NCBI RefSeq assembly: GCF_030815865.1
Contig: NZ_JAUSXI010000001.1
Coordinates: 1,426,001-1,490,000 of the forward strand
DNA length: 64,000 bases
Origin: Arthrobacter globiformis
Lineage (GTDB): Bacteria; Actinomycetota; Actinomycetes; Actinomycetales; Micrococcaceae
Reading direction: 5' to 3'
The notes below the pieces were generated by a model. It worked only from the letters and a program-made list of their open reading frames with translations. It had not been told where the DNA came from and made no database searches. Of this stretch, positions 8,642-17,901 are shown piece by piece. A program made the position numbers and the translations under genes. Each line of letters begins with the position of its first letter. Within the stretch, counting starts at the first letter, position 1.

Positions 8642-11472
8642 TTCTCCGCCTTCAGGAGCTGGGCATAGGGCTCAAGTTCGGGGGCGTTTTGAAGCTTCAG
8701 CCACCGCTGGCCAAGCTCCTGGGCGCCCATCATGGTAGTGAAGTTGACGTAGCGGTCGGACTCGGGCCGGGGCGGGAAGATTCCGTTCCGCAACGCCGAA
8801 ATGATGAGACCCACATCCGCGCGCAGTTGCTCCACAACCTCGTCAGTTACGGAGTAACCGATTTTCGCGAAACCGCCTGCTTTCGAGATGAACCAGTACT
8901 CCGCCGAGACGTTGGCCGAAGAGTCCGCGAGGGTCCGGGCGAACAGGCCGTAGACCGGCAGCTGGTATCGGCTGCCCTCCGCGGTGGGATGCTCCTTGAG
9001 CGACTTGTACTTGTCGGCTTTGCCAGTCTTGTAATCGATCACCCGGACACTGCCGTCGGACTGCTGGTCAATCCGGTCCACCTTCCCCCGGAACCGGACC
9101 ACAGTGCCGTCCTCGAGGGTCAGCTCGACCGGAGGGTGGCTGTCTGTATCCTCCGGACCGAAGCTTGCCTCTTCTGCAAGGTATTTCCAGCCATCGTCAA
9201 ACCTGTCTTGGTCGTCCGCCAGCACTCGTTTTAGGTCTTGGCGGAGCATGGCCTGATTGCGCTCCCAGACGTGGCTAAGCCATGCCGGATTTGCGACTTC
9301 CTCGAAGGCGCCATCTGCCAACTCCATAAGGCGGTCGGACGACGGCGGAAGACCGTCTTTCGTGATGCTGCGGACGTAGTCTTCCAGCACCTGGTGCACC
9401 AGGATGCCCCGCTGCTGCGGCGAAATCTGCACCTCAAGTGCCACGTCCTCCAGAATGCTCACCTTCAAGACATTCTTTAACAAGTAGCTGAAAGGACTGA
9501 TGACCCAGTCCTCAAGCCGGGTGGGCGACAACGGCTTTTCCGGGTCCACGATGGTCCCGGCATACGCACCGAGGTTCCCATTGAACCTGGAGAAGATGCC
9601 GTCTCGTCTGTCACGGGTGGCAGCCAGCGCATTCTGGAGCGCAGTATCCTCTTGCAGCGCTGCCGTGCGTTCCTCGGCGGTGAGAATATGCCGCAGCCGC
9701 CATTCCTGCGAGGTTGGGGGAAGTGCGTCGGCGGTGGGTGCACTGTTTTCGATGCCGTGGGCGAAGGATTGCAGCTGGTCCTGCGGCTTAGGCCTGACGT
9801 TGATCCATCGTGAGACCTGGTAGCTGCCGGAGCCGCGCAGATCGCCTCGGGGGCTGGTGATGAACCGCTCCGATGCGGCAGCGAGGGCAGCGAAGAACTG
9901 CTCCTTGCTGGCCTCGGCGCGCTGCTCCACAGTGGGGAGACCGCTGGCCAGCAGGGCCCGGACGCTGTCCGGAAGAAGTGGGTTCTCCCTGATCCTTGCC
10001 GGCGCAAGCCCTTCCGCAACCCCAATAAGGAAAATGACATCAAGGTCTCTGGCGACCGCGTCCGCATAGCTGCCGATGACGACGCCGGTGCCGCTTTTCC
10101 CGGTCCAGCCGCCTTTTGAGGCGATTGCGTCCTCCATTGCACTCTGAATGAGCGAGGGGCGGGGCAACGGGCCGACGAGGTCCAAGTGCCGAAGATCGGA
10201 GGCGGCTTGAACCAGGGCGTCTCGGGCAGCGCTCTTCTCGGGCCGTTCGCCAGATCCTCGGGGACCCATGAAGTCCTCAAGAAGCGAGACCAGGGAGGCG
10301 GAGGCGTCGCTCCACGTTGCAGCTGTTTGGACTTGGTTTATCCGCGCGGCAAGGGCTCGGATGAAGGATTGGAATATCCCGAACTTCTCAAGGTACTCGG
10401 CGGCCTTAGTGGAGTCTGCTCCTGCAGAATCGTCTTCGGCCGGTGGATTCGCGTAGAGCCTTTCACAGACGGCACTGCTGGGCAGCTTCTGTTCATGCCA
10501 GGAAAAGGTACTTTCCGCATGGATGTTCAGTATGGCGCGCGCGTCGGGGTCCTGCGGGTCGAGTTTCAACAAGTGAAGCAGGCCGCGGGCGAGTGGCGAG
10601 TCCTTGAGCCGATGGGCTGCCGGGCCGACGAAAGTGACCCCCGCCTGGCTAAGGCGCTGGGTGAGCAATGCTGCATAAGGCTCGGAGGCAGAGTGGAATA
10701 TTCCGATGCGGTGGCCTGGAGTGCCGGTTGCAAGCCTTTCGACGACAAGGCGCACGACGGCGCGGACTTCATCGTCGGCGTCGGATGCTGTCAGCAGTCT
10801 TGCGTCCGTCTCTGCGGAACCGGCTGCTCTGAGGAGTTGCATCCCGGCCGCTTCGAGGCTTTGTTTGAAGATTGCCTCGGCGGGACGGTTCTCAGTGCCC
10901 AGCATGAAGCCGATGATGGTGCCCAGCCGCTGCCTCATGGTCCTGGTCCCGACCTTGTTGCTGGCAAGGGTAAAAGCCTCATGATCCGTGTACCACTGCT
11001 GGCCCAGAGCCTCCTTTGAGGCGCCGTGAAGCCGAAGCACTTCCTGCGTGAGGTCCGGGAGGTCCGGGGCGGAGGGATCCGGAACCGCGTCGAGAAGCTC
11101 GGCCGTCCTGGCTATGGCACGGGCTGTTGCGGGCTGGTCGGCGACATCCTTGAAGAGCCCTGGTTCGTCTAGCAGGACCCGGCTCACAGCTCCAAGCCGG
11201 AGGACGGGCAGAAGGGGGCGACGCCCGTCCACAGCGTCGTCGTCGGCGATGAGTTCGGTTGCGAGGTCCTTGAGCGTGAACGCCCTGACCCCTACACTTC
11301 CAGCGCCCCCGTTGAGGGTCCTGCCCAGGTAACGGGTCACGTCCAGGCCGGCGGCATGGGAAGGGACCAAGATGGTGACTGGAGCCAGCCGATCGGCGGC
11401 CTGGGCCTGGGTGATCAATGCTTCCAGCTCGGCCAGAGCGAGACTCACCGAAGGGAAAATCGTGCAGGTCAT
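8638..11472 (-). CDS. AddB-like PD-(D/E)XK nuclease subunit
   Basis: A 944-residue partner of the AddA-like protein. The N-terminal half has an inactivated SF1 helicase fold: [11 protein letters not shown] opens it, but no Gly-Lys-Thr Walker A is present. [15 protein letters not shown] and the [15 protein letters not shown] segment match the region that in AddB scans DNA. The C-terminal nuclease has [20 protein letters not shown] and [10 protein letters not shown] at about 790-860, a complete D...DxK plus Gln-Tyr pattern. AddB normally holds an iron-sulphur cluster with four cysteines; I see only two cysteines in the whole protein and a Ser where the first cluster Cys would stand (SPFSYLL), so the cluster is lost. 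It overlaps both neighbours by 4 bases. Confidence 0.82.
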   Translation of the reverse strand: MTCTIFPSVSLALAELEALITQAQAADRLAPVTILVPSHAAGLDVTRYLGRTLNGGAGSVGVRAFTLKDLATELIADDDAVDGRRPLLPVLRLGAVSRVLLDEPGLFKDVADQPATARAIARTAELLDAVPDPSAPDLPDLTQEVLRLHGASKEALGQQWYTDHEAFTLASNKVGTRTMRQRLGTIIGFMLGTENRPAEAIFKQSLEAAGMQLLRAAGSAETDARLLTASDADDEVRAVVRLVVERLATGTPGHRIGIFHSASEPYAALLTQRLSQAGVTFVGPAAHRLKDSPLARGLLHLLKLDPQDPDARAILNIHAESTFSWHEQKLPSSAVCERLYANPPAEDDSAGADSTKAAEYLEKFGIFQSFIRALAARINQVQTAATWSDASASLVSLLEDFMGPRGSGERPEKSAARDALVQAASDLRHLDLVGPLPRPSLIQSAMEDAIASKGGWTGKSGTGVVIGSYADAVARDLDVIFLIGVAEGLAPARIRENPLLPDSVRALLASGLPTVEQRAEASKEQFFAALAAASERFITSPRGDLRGSGSYQVSRWINVRPKPQDQLQSFAHGIENSAPTADALPPTSQEWRLRHILTAEERTAALQEDTALQNALAATRDRRDGIFSRFNGNLGAYAGTIVDPEKPLSPTRLEDWVISPFSYLLKNVLKVSILEDVALEVQISPQQRGILVHQVLEDYVRSITKDGLPPSSDRLMELADGAFEEVANPAWLSHVWERNQAMLRQDLKRVLADDQDRFDDGWKYLAEEASFGPEDTDSHPPVELTLEDGTVVRFRGKVDRIDQQSDGSVRVIDYKTGKADKYKSLKEHPTAEGSRYQLPVYGLFARTLADSSANVSAEYWFISKAGGFAKIGYSVTDEVVEQLRADVGLIISALRNGIFPPRPESDRYVNFTTMMGAQELGQRWLKLQNAPELEPYAQLLKAEK

Positions 11473-13980
11473 GCAACACCACCATAGTTGTACTCGCGAA
11501 GGGACTGGGATCGTTCTGGTTCTCTAAGCAGCGCCATGGTCTTCGACTCGATCTGGCGGATGCGCTCGCGGGTCACACCGTAAACCTTGCCGATGGCATC
11601 GAGGGTCTTTTCCTCGCCGTCGTCTATACCGAAGCGCATAGCGATTACTCCGGCTTCCCGTTCTGTCAGCGTATCCAGGACCGCATGGACTTGGTCCTTC
11701 AGCTGTTCCTTGGCGATCGCGTCGAGGACATCTTCATGCCATGGACCGATGAGCTGGTCCGCGAGCGGCTCCACGCCACCCTTGCCGTCCGGTACGAGAT
11801 AGTCCAGCGAAAGCATGGGCTTGTCGAGTGACAGAAGATGCTCCACCTTGCCGGCCGACTGCTCCGTGTGTTTGCCGAGCTCGGCAATGGTGTACTCAAC
11901 GCCCTTGCGGAATGCTTCGCGCTGGACGGACTTCACCTTATTGATTTGCTCGACCATGTGGACCGGGAGCCGGATGACCCTCGCCTGGTCGGCGAGTGCC
12001 CGCGTGACGGCCTGCCGGATCCACCAGGTGGCATACGTGGAAAACTTGTTACCCAAGGTGTAGTCGAACTTGCAAACTGCCCGGTGAAGGCCGATGTTCC
12101 CCTCTTGGATGAGGTCCAGCAGGTCCATGCCGTGGAACACGTACTTCTTCGCGATGGACACCACCAGCCGGAGGTTCGCCTCAAGCAACGCGTCCGCGGC
12201 CCGCTCACCCAACTGTGCGATCATCCGGAGTTCCCGGGTTTCGCGGCGCCCACGAGCGGGCCCCTCCGCCAGCAGGTGCGCTGCGTAAAGCCCGGCCTCG
12301 ATGTCCTTGGCCAGTTCCACTTCCTGTTCGGCTGTCAGCAGATCCGCGCGGCCTGCTCGCTGCAGGTAGTCCGAGACTCCGTCCTCGCTGAACCCCTCGA
12401 GTCCCTGCAGCTCCTCCAGCCAGCCGGATTCCTCCAGATCAAACGAGGTCGGCGCGCTTTCCCCGTCATTCTCCACTGAAGGTTCCACCACCGGCTCGAG
12501 CCCGCTGCCGCTGTCCGGTCCGGCGCCGTGACCGGGCGTACCTTCCGTCGGCTCGCCAGGCTCGGGCACTGGAATCTCCTCGGGCTCCGCCTGACGGAGG
12601 AACTCCTGCAACCCGTCCAAATCCGTCTTGATGTCGAAGAACTCAACGTTGCGTGCGAACGGCAATACCTTGCCCAGGAATTCCTCACCCTGGACGTCCG
12701 GGTCCTCCACCGTGCCCTTGGAGTAGAGGACAACCAGCCGACCCGGCCGTCCATCGGCCTTCTTGCGGATGACACGCCCCAGCCTCTGAACCATCTGACG
12801 CTGGCTGCGGTTGGCGGCAACGATGATCCCGAGGTCAGCTTCAGGGACGTCGATGCCTTCGTCGAGGAGCCGCGGAGCCGCCAGTACCTGGGATGCGCCG
12901 GTGCGGAAATCCTCCATCCCCTGCCGGCGGTCATCCTTGGGCATGCCACTGAACACCGCCGAGGCCTTCGACCCCAAGGACGTGTACAACTCCTGCGCCC
13001 GGCGGGCGGACTCCTGGGTCTGGGTGAACACCAGCGTTCCGCGGGACTGGTCGACGGTCTCCTTCAGGGCTGCCAGCGCCAAGTATTTCGTCTTGGCCTC
13101 AGCCAGCAGGGTGAGACGCGAGGACATGGCACGCATGTACTTCCGGGCAATGGTTGCTTCCCGGCTGGGTGAATCAGAGGCGGCGAGAGCAGCCACAGCA
13201 GCAATGAACTGCGGGAACGGCCGCCTCGGGATGGCAGCGTAGGACTCAAGATTCCGTGCCGCCTCCACCATCACAGCAGAAAACTCGTCGTAGTTCGCCT
13301 GCTCCGAAGGCACCAGGTCAACGCCAACAAGGGCGATGTCGAAAGGCGCAATGACCTGGTCCTTCAGTGCCCGGTCATACCAGAGGTTGTAGATGACGCC
13401 GCCGAAGTACGGCGTCAGGAGGTTTTCGTGCTCGCCGTCCGCCCTCTCGAACGTGGCTGTCAGCCCAAGGCGCCAGGCATACCCTTCCTGCAGGGCGCCG
13501 GTTAAACATCGGAGCAGCGTAGCGGTGGCACTCATCGGCAATGATCAGACCGGCCTTGTGCGAACGAAGCGTTTTCCGGTTGGACGCCGAATGAACGATG
13601 GCCACCAGAATGTCGACGTCGTCAAGGGAATCCGACCGTCCATCCCCAAGTGCACCGCGACGAGCAGCGGGCAGGTCGCGGCGCAGGGACACCAGCCATT
13701 GGCGCTGAAGCTCCGCTGTTGGTACCAAGATCAGGACCTTGATGCCCTGCCGGACTGCCTCGAAAGCCGCGGCAATCCCCACTCGAGTCTTACCGGAACC
13801 GGTGACGGCTTCCACGACGCCGCGGCGGGCGTTCGAGTGCCACGCCTTCAGCGCTTCCTGCTGCCAGGGATACAGAAAGGCATAGTCGTAGGAGGCAGGC
13901 ACTGGCGCGGGCGCAGCCGGGACGGGCACCTGCGGCAGCGTCGCGACCGGGTGGGACCCGGCGTCGGCTAGTTCTGGCAT
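11469..13980 (-). CDS. SF2 helicase fused to a sigma-70 RNA polymerase sigma factor (frameshift at about 13500)
   Basis: About 836 residues once one surplus base in the GG at 13500-13501 is discounted. Residues 1-465 are an SF2 helicase related to XPB/type III Res enzymes: Walker A AVTGSGKT at about 58-65, DECH at 149-152, [10 protein letters not shown] and [10 protein letters not shown] (motif VI) at about 405. A Pro/Glu/Gly linker follows (about 466-525). Residues about 535-836 are an almost complete group-1-like sigma factor: [16 protein letters not shown] (region 1.2), [20 protein letters not shown] and [17 protein letters not shown] (region 2), [11 protein letters not shown] (region 3) and [20 protein letters not shown] (region 4). 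The parts each keep their key residues, so DNA translocation and promoter recruitment of RNA polymerase may be coupled in one protein. It overlaps the AddB-like gene by 4 bases. SD-like ggggat precedes the ATG at 13980. Confidence 0.85.
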
Positions 13981-14057
13981 TTCATCCCCATTGGACGGTT
14001 CTGGTCTGGTGCCTGAAGACTAAGAGGAGGCACTGACAATTTAGGTGAGCAGCGCCA

Positions 14058-15743
14058 CTATCCGCCGGCAAGCACCGGTTTCCACGCCTGCGTGCGCGCC
14101 AGCGCGAGCTTCAGCTCGCGCCCGCCTGCCTCCTCCAGCAGCCCGGAATCACCCACAACCACCAGCAGGCTGCGCGCGCGGGACAGCCCCACGTAAAGCT
14201 GTTCCGGCGCCCGTCCCATGTCTTTGAAACCGTTGACGCAAAGAACCACAACAGACCGCTCCAAGCCCTTGAAGCCGAGCACGTGGCCATAGAACTCAGC
14301 TTCGTTGGCATGGAACTCCCGCCAGTACTCCTCGGTGGCATCCCGCTCGAAATAGTCCAGGTGGATGGGGTGGCGGTCCTTGGTGGTGAGGAGCGCGATC
14401 TGGTTGTTGGCCCAGCCTTCCTCGATCAGCGCCTCGACACAGTCGCCAGCGACGTCGAGCGCGTCCTCCGTCGGGCAGTCCACGAAACGCACAGGCAGCC
14501 CGGTGCTGCCGCGTGGGGTAAAGTGCTCACCGGCGAAGGGCCGGAAGGACTCGGCGATCTTGCGGGTGTTGCGGAGGTTGTCGTCGACGTGGATGGGCAC
14601 CAACGTGGCCATCGGGCCATTGGTGAGGTCCGCCGTCGCGCCTCCCCAGCGCTGGTAGACGTCCTGCCGGTCATCCATGAAGGCGTACACCTCGCCCGCA
14701 GAGGGATTGGTGGTGCAGGCGAGCAGCGCTTCCCACCAAAGAGGCGCGAAGTCCTGTGCCTCGTCGACCACCACGGCGTCCAGCCGCTCCTGCGGGTCCA
14801 TCTCAGCCGCGAGTTCCTTGAGGAGGCGTGGCATCTCGACGTCGAAGTAGTCCTGCCCCTTGCCGTCGGGGACGCCCAGCCCGCGCACGTACTCGTGGAA
14901 CTCGCCCGTGAACACCGGCTTCGCCTGCCGCCACGTCGCCACCCGGTCCTGAAGGTACTGCCCCAGGCCCTTGTTGTAGCAGAACAGACCCACGCGCTTG
15001 CCCTGCTTGCTGAGCAAGCGGGCCTTTTCGACGGCGAGCCACGTCTTTCCGCTGCCCGCACCGCCGGTGAAGCGGATCCGGGGGAGTGAGCGGGTTGCCT
15101 GCAGCAGTACGGACTGGCGTTCCGTGAGGTGGTCCTGGGCAGCTTCGTCTTCCTGGAATGTGGTGGAAGGCGCGACGGCGGTGTCCAGGTTTCCGCCCAG
15201 CTTGCGGACGATGCGATCCAGGAAGGCCGGGGCCAGTGGGGCGGCGCCGCCGCCTTCGTTTTCGATGGCCTGGCGTACGAGCTCGGCGGGCGATTTGCTG
15301 TCCGTCTGGTCGAGGATAAGGGACCGGGGGCAGCCGGCCATGGTCCAGTCCCTCGGTACATCGGTGTAGGGCAGGCTCACCATGTAGACGCAGCGGCTGC
15401 TGACGCGGGAACCAAGCTGGTCCTCAAGCCAGTTCTTGAGCGCGTGAAGCGAACTCTGGGACTGCGCCACCGGACTCTGGATCTTACGCTTCTGGTTCCG
15501 GTCCGACTGGTACCACTGGCCGTCATTGATGCTGACCTGGCCGCCTTTGACCTCGATCGCCGCCATCCCCACATTGGGCCAAAGGACCAGGATGTCTATT
15601 TCGTGCTCGCTCCGCCCATCACGGACCTGGACCGAGTGGGCCAAGACTACGTCATCGGGCAGGCTGTTCCGGAGAGCAGTCCAGAGGGCTTTTTCCGCCA
15701 GTTGTCCATCGCCGAACTCCGGTTCCTCCGGAATGCACCTCAT
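14058..15743 (-). CDS. NERD-domain SF1 helicase
   Basis: A 561-residue protein. Residues 1-130 form a NERD (nuclease-related) domain, with HEIDILVLWP around D50 and AAIEVKGG with E64 and K66 giving a PD-(D/E)XK-like core. A UvrD/DUF2075-type helicase follows: FTGGAGSGKT (Walker A) at about 225-235, VVVDEAQDFAP (Walker B) at about 325, MDDRQDVYQRWGG (motif III) and YVGLSRARSLLVVVG (motif VI) at about 525. The family probably processes nucleic acid ends. Its start overlaps the stop of the upstream membrane protein by 4 bases, and 77 bases separate it from the sigma-helicase gene, so it belongs to the same unit. Part of its NERD region is repeated as a broken copy at 16560-16745. Confidence 0.88.
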   Translation of the reverse strand: MRCIPEEPEFGDGQLAEKALWTALRNSLPDDVVLAHSVQVRDGRSEHEIDILVLWPNVGMAAIEVKGGQVSINDGQWYQSDRNQKRKIQSPVAQSQSSLHALKNWLEDQLGSRVSSRCVYMVSLPYTDVPRDWTMAGCPRSLILDQTDSKSPAELVRQAIENEGGGAAPLAPAFLDRIVRKLGGNLDTAVAPSTTFQEDEAAQDHLTERQSVLLQATRSLPRIRFTGGAGSGKTWLAVEKARLLSKQGKRVGLFCYNKGLGQYLQDRVATWRQAKPVFTGEFHEYVRGLGVPDGKGQDYFDVEMPRLLKELAAEMDPQERLDAVVVDEAQDFAPLWWEALLACTTNPSAGEVYAFMDDRQDVYQRWGGATADLTNGPMATLVPIHVDDNLRNTRKIAESFRPFAGEHFTPRGSTGLPVRFVDCPTEDALDVAGDCVEALIEEGWANNQIALLTTKDRHPIHLDYFERDATEEYWREFHANEAEFYGHVLGFKGLERSVVVLCVNGFKDMGRAPEQLYVGLSRARSLLVVVGDSGLLEEAGGRELKLALARTQAWKPVLAGG

Positions 15744-16306
15744 CGTGCCTCGACTCTCGTGTCCTGGAAGGGGGCCAGCCCGAACTGGGCACGAATGTCA
15801 GCCAGATCCCGCGTGTTCCGGTCGATCTGCTTAATTTGGTCTTTTTCGATAATCGAGGAAAGGATGCGATTTGCGATGGCGAGACCCACCAGCACAAAGG
15901 ACGCCCACCCCGCGGCGACTATGAAGTCCGGCATGGTGAGGAACGCGTTCTTCAGTGCGATGACGTTGTTAACGCTGCCCGTCAGACCATCCAGGATGTC
16001 ATTCAGCGTGTCGGTGATCGGTTGGAAGAAGGGGCCCGCAGACACTTCGGGGCTCTCCACCCTTGCATCCCTCCCGACAGACCAGCGCGGATCCATGAGG
16101 TGGGCGAGGATGTAGAAGACCACCGCAAGGTTGGCTGCCGCAAAAGCCGCCGTGCCTGCCATCAGGGCGGTAACCACCCTCGCTGCGATTTTCAGCGGGG
16201 CGGAAACGCGGCTTCCAACGAGGAACAGCAGGCCGATCACCACAGCGATGATCCAAACAAGATTCTTGAACGTGCCTACGCTGGCTCCGCTGAGCAATTC
16301 CATCAC
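15740..16306 (-). CDS. Small membrane protein opening the helicase/sigma operon
   Basis: 188 residues with about three membrane helices: LVWIIAVVIGLLFLVG (about 17-32), a long hydrophobic stretch AALMAG to VVFYILAHLM (about 45-70) and FIVAAGWASFVLVGLAIA (about 127-145). A short charged C-terminus (EKDQIKQIDRNTRDLADIRAQF) is helical and probably cytoplasmic. I know no family for it. Its stop overlaps the NERD-helicase start by 4 bases (ATGA), so it is coupled to that gene. A membrane partner suggests that the nucleic acid-acting proteins downstream, or a toxic output, may be tied to the membrane, but this is inference from position alone. Confidence 0.75.
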   Translation of the reverse strand: MMELLSGASVGTFKNLVWIIAVVIGLLFLVGSRVSAPLKIAARVVTALMAGTAAFAAANLAVVFYILAHLMDPRWSVGRDARVESPEVSAGPFFQPITDTLNDILDGLTGSVNNVIALKNAFLTMPDFIVAAGWASFVLVGLAIANRILSSIIEKDQIKQIDRNTRDLADIRAQFGLAPFQDTRVEAR

Positions 16307-16559
16307 GGGGCATCAATCTTTCCACTGCTGCGCATTTGCACGCGCACGGTTCCTAAGCTCCGGACACCGCAGCGTGGTATCGCTCCGCGCTGAGTTCAGA
16401 AGTTGTTTCAGATCATATTTGTATCAGCACGGACCGACATTATTCGATTGCTTGGTTCACGGCTTCAAAAGTGTCTTGAATTGTACTTCCCCGGAGGCCC
16501 GAAGCACATCCCGGAATAACGGATCCGACGTCGACTTGAACGTTTCTGGTTGCCTGGCG

Positions 16560-16745
16560 CGCGCTCGGCGGGCGACTTGCTGTCTGTCTGGTGGAGGATG
16601 AGCGACCGCGGGCACGCGCCATGTTCCAGTCCCTCGGTACATAGGTGTAAGGCAGGCTCACCATGTAGACGCAGCGGCTGCTGATCCGGGAATAGGGATT
16701 GATCTCCAGCCAGCTCTTGAGGGGATGAAGCGAGCTCAGGGAATG
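16560..16745 (-). pseudogene. Broken partial copy of the NERD-helicase gene
   Basis: About 185 bases closely match 15279-15464 in the intact NERD gene, in the same orientation. The translated copy reads SSLHPLKSWLE, then SSRCVYMVSLPYT and VPRDWNMA, against SSLHALKNWLE, SSRCVYMVSLPYT and VPRDWTMA in the parent. It has frame changes and no start or helicase part. It touches the stop of the 204-residue gene at 16753. The bases 16307-16559 between it and the membrane protein gene hold nothing I can identify and probably include the operon promoter. Confidence 0.8.
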
Positions 16746-16752
16746 AACTTGG

Positions 16753-17367
16753 CTACTCGGACCACCAAGGTGTGTCTGTGAAATCTTCACCTTGTGCGGC
16801 CTCGAGCACGGCAGCGTGTAGTTCCAGCCATGCCGTTTCCCCGTTTGCAAGGCGACTGACAGTGTCCACACCGATACTCCTGTAGCCGAGGCGTTGCAGA
16901 GCGCTGCGCTTGACGACGTAGAACGACCACTGCTTTACGTCGAGCGGATTATAGTCCTCGTGCCGCTTTGCCGTGTGAACGCAGAACACATACACGTTCG
17001 CGTTTAGTTGTTTTCCTGCCGGGTCATAACCGTGTCGGGGGTGGTACCGAGTCCCCTGCAGCCCGCCGAAGGTGATCCGGCTGGGCCGGGGCTGCTCCCA
17101 CGCCTGCAGGTACGCCGACGACTTCACCTCGATCCGAATCCCGTCCAGCAACAGGTCGTAGGCATCCCATTCGATGCGGTGAACACTGTCTAGTCCTAGC
17201 GCCTTCGCCACGAGGAATTCAGCGAGGTAACCCCGGGCATTATTCATCCGCAGGTCGCTTAACGCGAATTTCCAGAAGTCAGCGACGGTGGCATCCGTAC
17301 CGATGAACCGATCGGAACCATCAATATCGCTGGCACTCGGGGGAACGATCCAGGCCTCCTCGTCCAT
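16753..17367 (-). CDS. Hypothetical protein with a possible PD-(D/E)XK nuclease core
   Basis: 204 residues. ARGYLAEFLVAKALG (about 46-60) is a helix with a conserved-looking Glu; it is followed by IEWDAYDLLLDG (Asp) and IRIEVKSSAYLQAW (Glu-Val-Lys). The order E, D, ExK is that of restriction-type PD-(D/E)XK folds, and the strand lengths fit. Sequences of this kind are common as stand-alone nucleases next to helicase genes. There is no second domain. It is transcribed toward the helicase/sigma operon but separated from it by the broken NERD copy, so co-transcription is uncertain. The nuclease assignment is by motif inspection only. Confidence 0.6.
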   Translation of the reverse strand: MDEEAWIVPPSASDIDGSDRFIGTDATVADFWKFALSDLRMNNARGYLAEFLVAKALGLDSVHRIEWDAYDLLLDGIRIEVKSSAYLQAWEQPRPSRITFGGLQGTRYHPRHGYDPAGKQLNANVYVFCVHTAKRHEDYNPLDVKQWSFYVVKRSALQRLGYRSIGVDTVSRLANGETAWLELHAAVLEAAQGEDFTDTPWWSE

Positions 17368-17901
17368 GCGAGAACAGTACGGCTCTCGAACGTTTCCGGA
17401 AATCCCTGAGCTCTACCAGGAGGACGCAGCCGGCTGTTAGCTGGACGGGGCCGATTTACTGTCGCGGCTTGAAAGCCCGGTGGATCTGGATGCAGTCAGG
17501 CCATCAAAGGAAAGCGGCGGCGCTTTTCCCGGGCGACGTAGGACAGCACCTTGTGAAGCTCCACGTCATACAGCTCCGTAACCGGCGTGACGCGTCGGCC
17601 GCATGCTTTCAAAAGCACCATTCGTGCCTCCTCGGCACCACTCAAATGGAGCGAACGGAGCCCGACCATGACTTGTTCGACTTGCTCTGCATTCAGCCGT
17701 TGGTGTTGGAAAACCAGTTTGTGTGCCCCGTATCAAAGACTTCATACCCATCCGACATTTTGGCTCTCCGAAAGTATTCGAGGCATCTTTGCGAGGCCTT
17801 GGGAGCATTATGAATAACCAGTCTGACAATCGATGTAAGTCAGTGTCGGTTCGTGGCAATACACTTTCATCCAGCCCTTACCCACGATCGGAGCCCTGCC
17901 C
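17368..17901. other. Divergent intergenic region without a confident gene
   Basis: This stretch lies between the minus-strand nuclease-like gene and the plus-strand FtsK-like gene and should hold both promoters. Both strands contain short open frames with stops, and the composition is less biased at third positions than in real genes here. A 21-codon minus frame starting at about 17761 has a plausible ribosome site but resembles nothing known. I saw no RNA gene or repeat. Confidence 0.4.

Noticed and set aside
13490..13510. Programmed frameshift in the sigma-helicase gene
   Set aside because: There is no slippery heptamer or following structure, and other genes here show the same one-base errors in homopolymers.
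17566..17859. 97-codon minus-strand frame between the nuclease-like and FtsK-like genes
   Set aside because: Poor third-position bias, no ribosome site and no domain; treated as non-coding.
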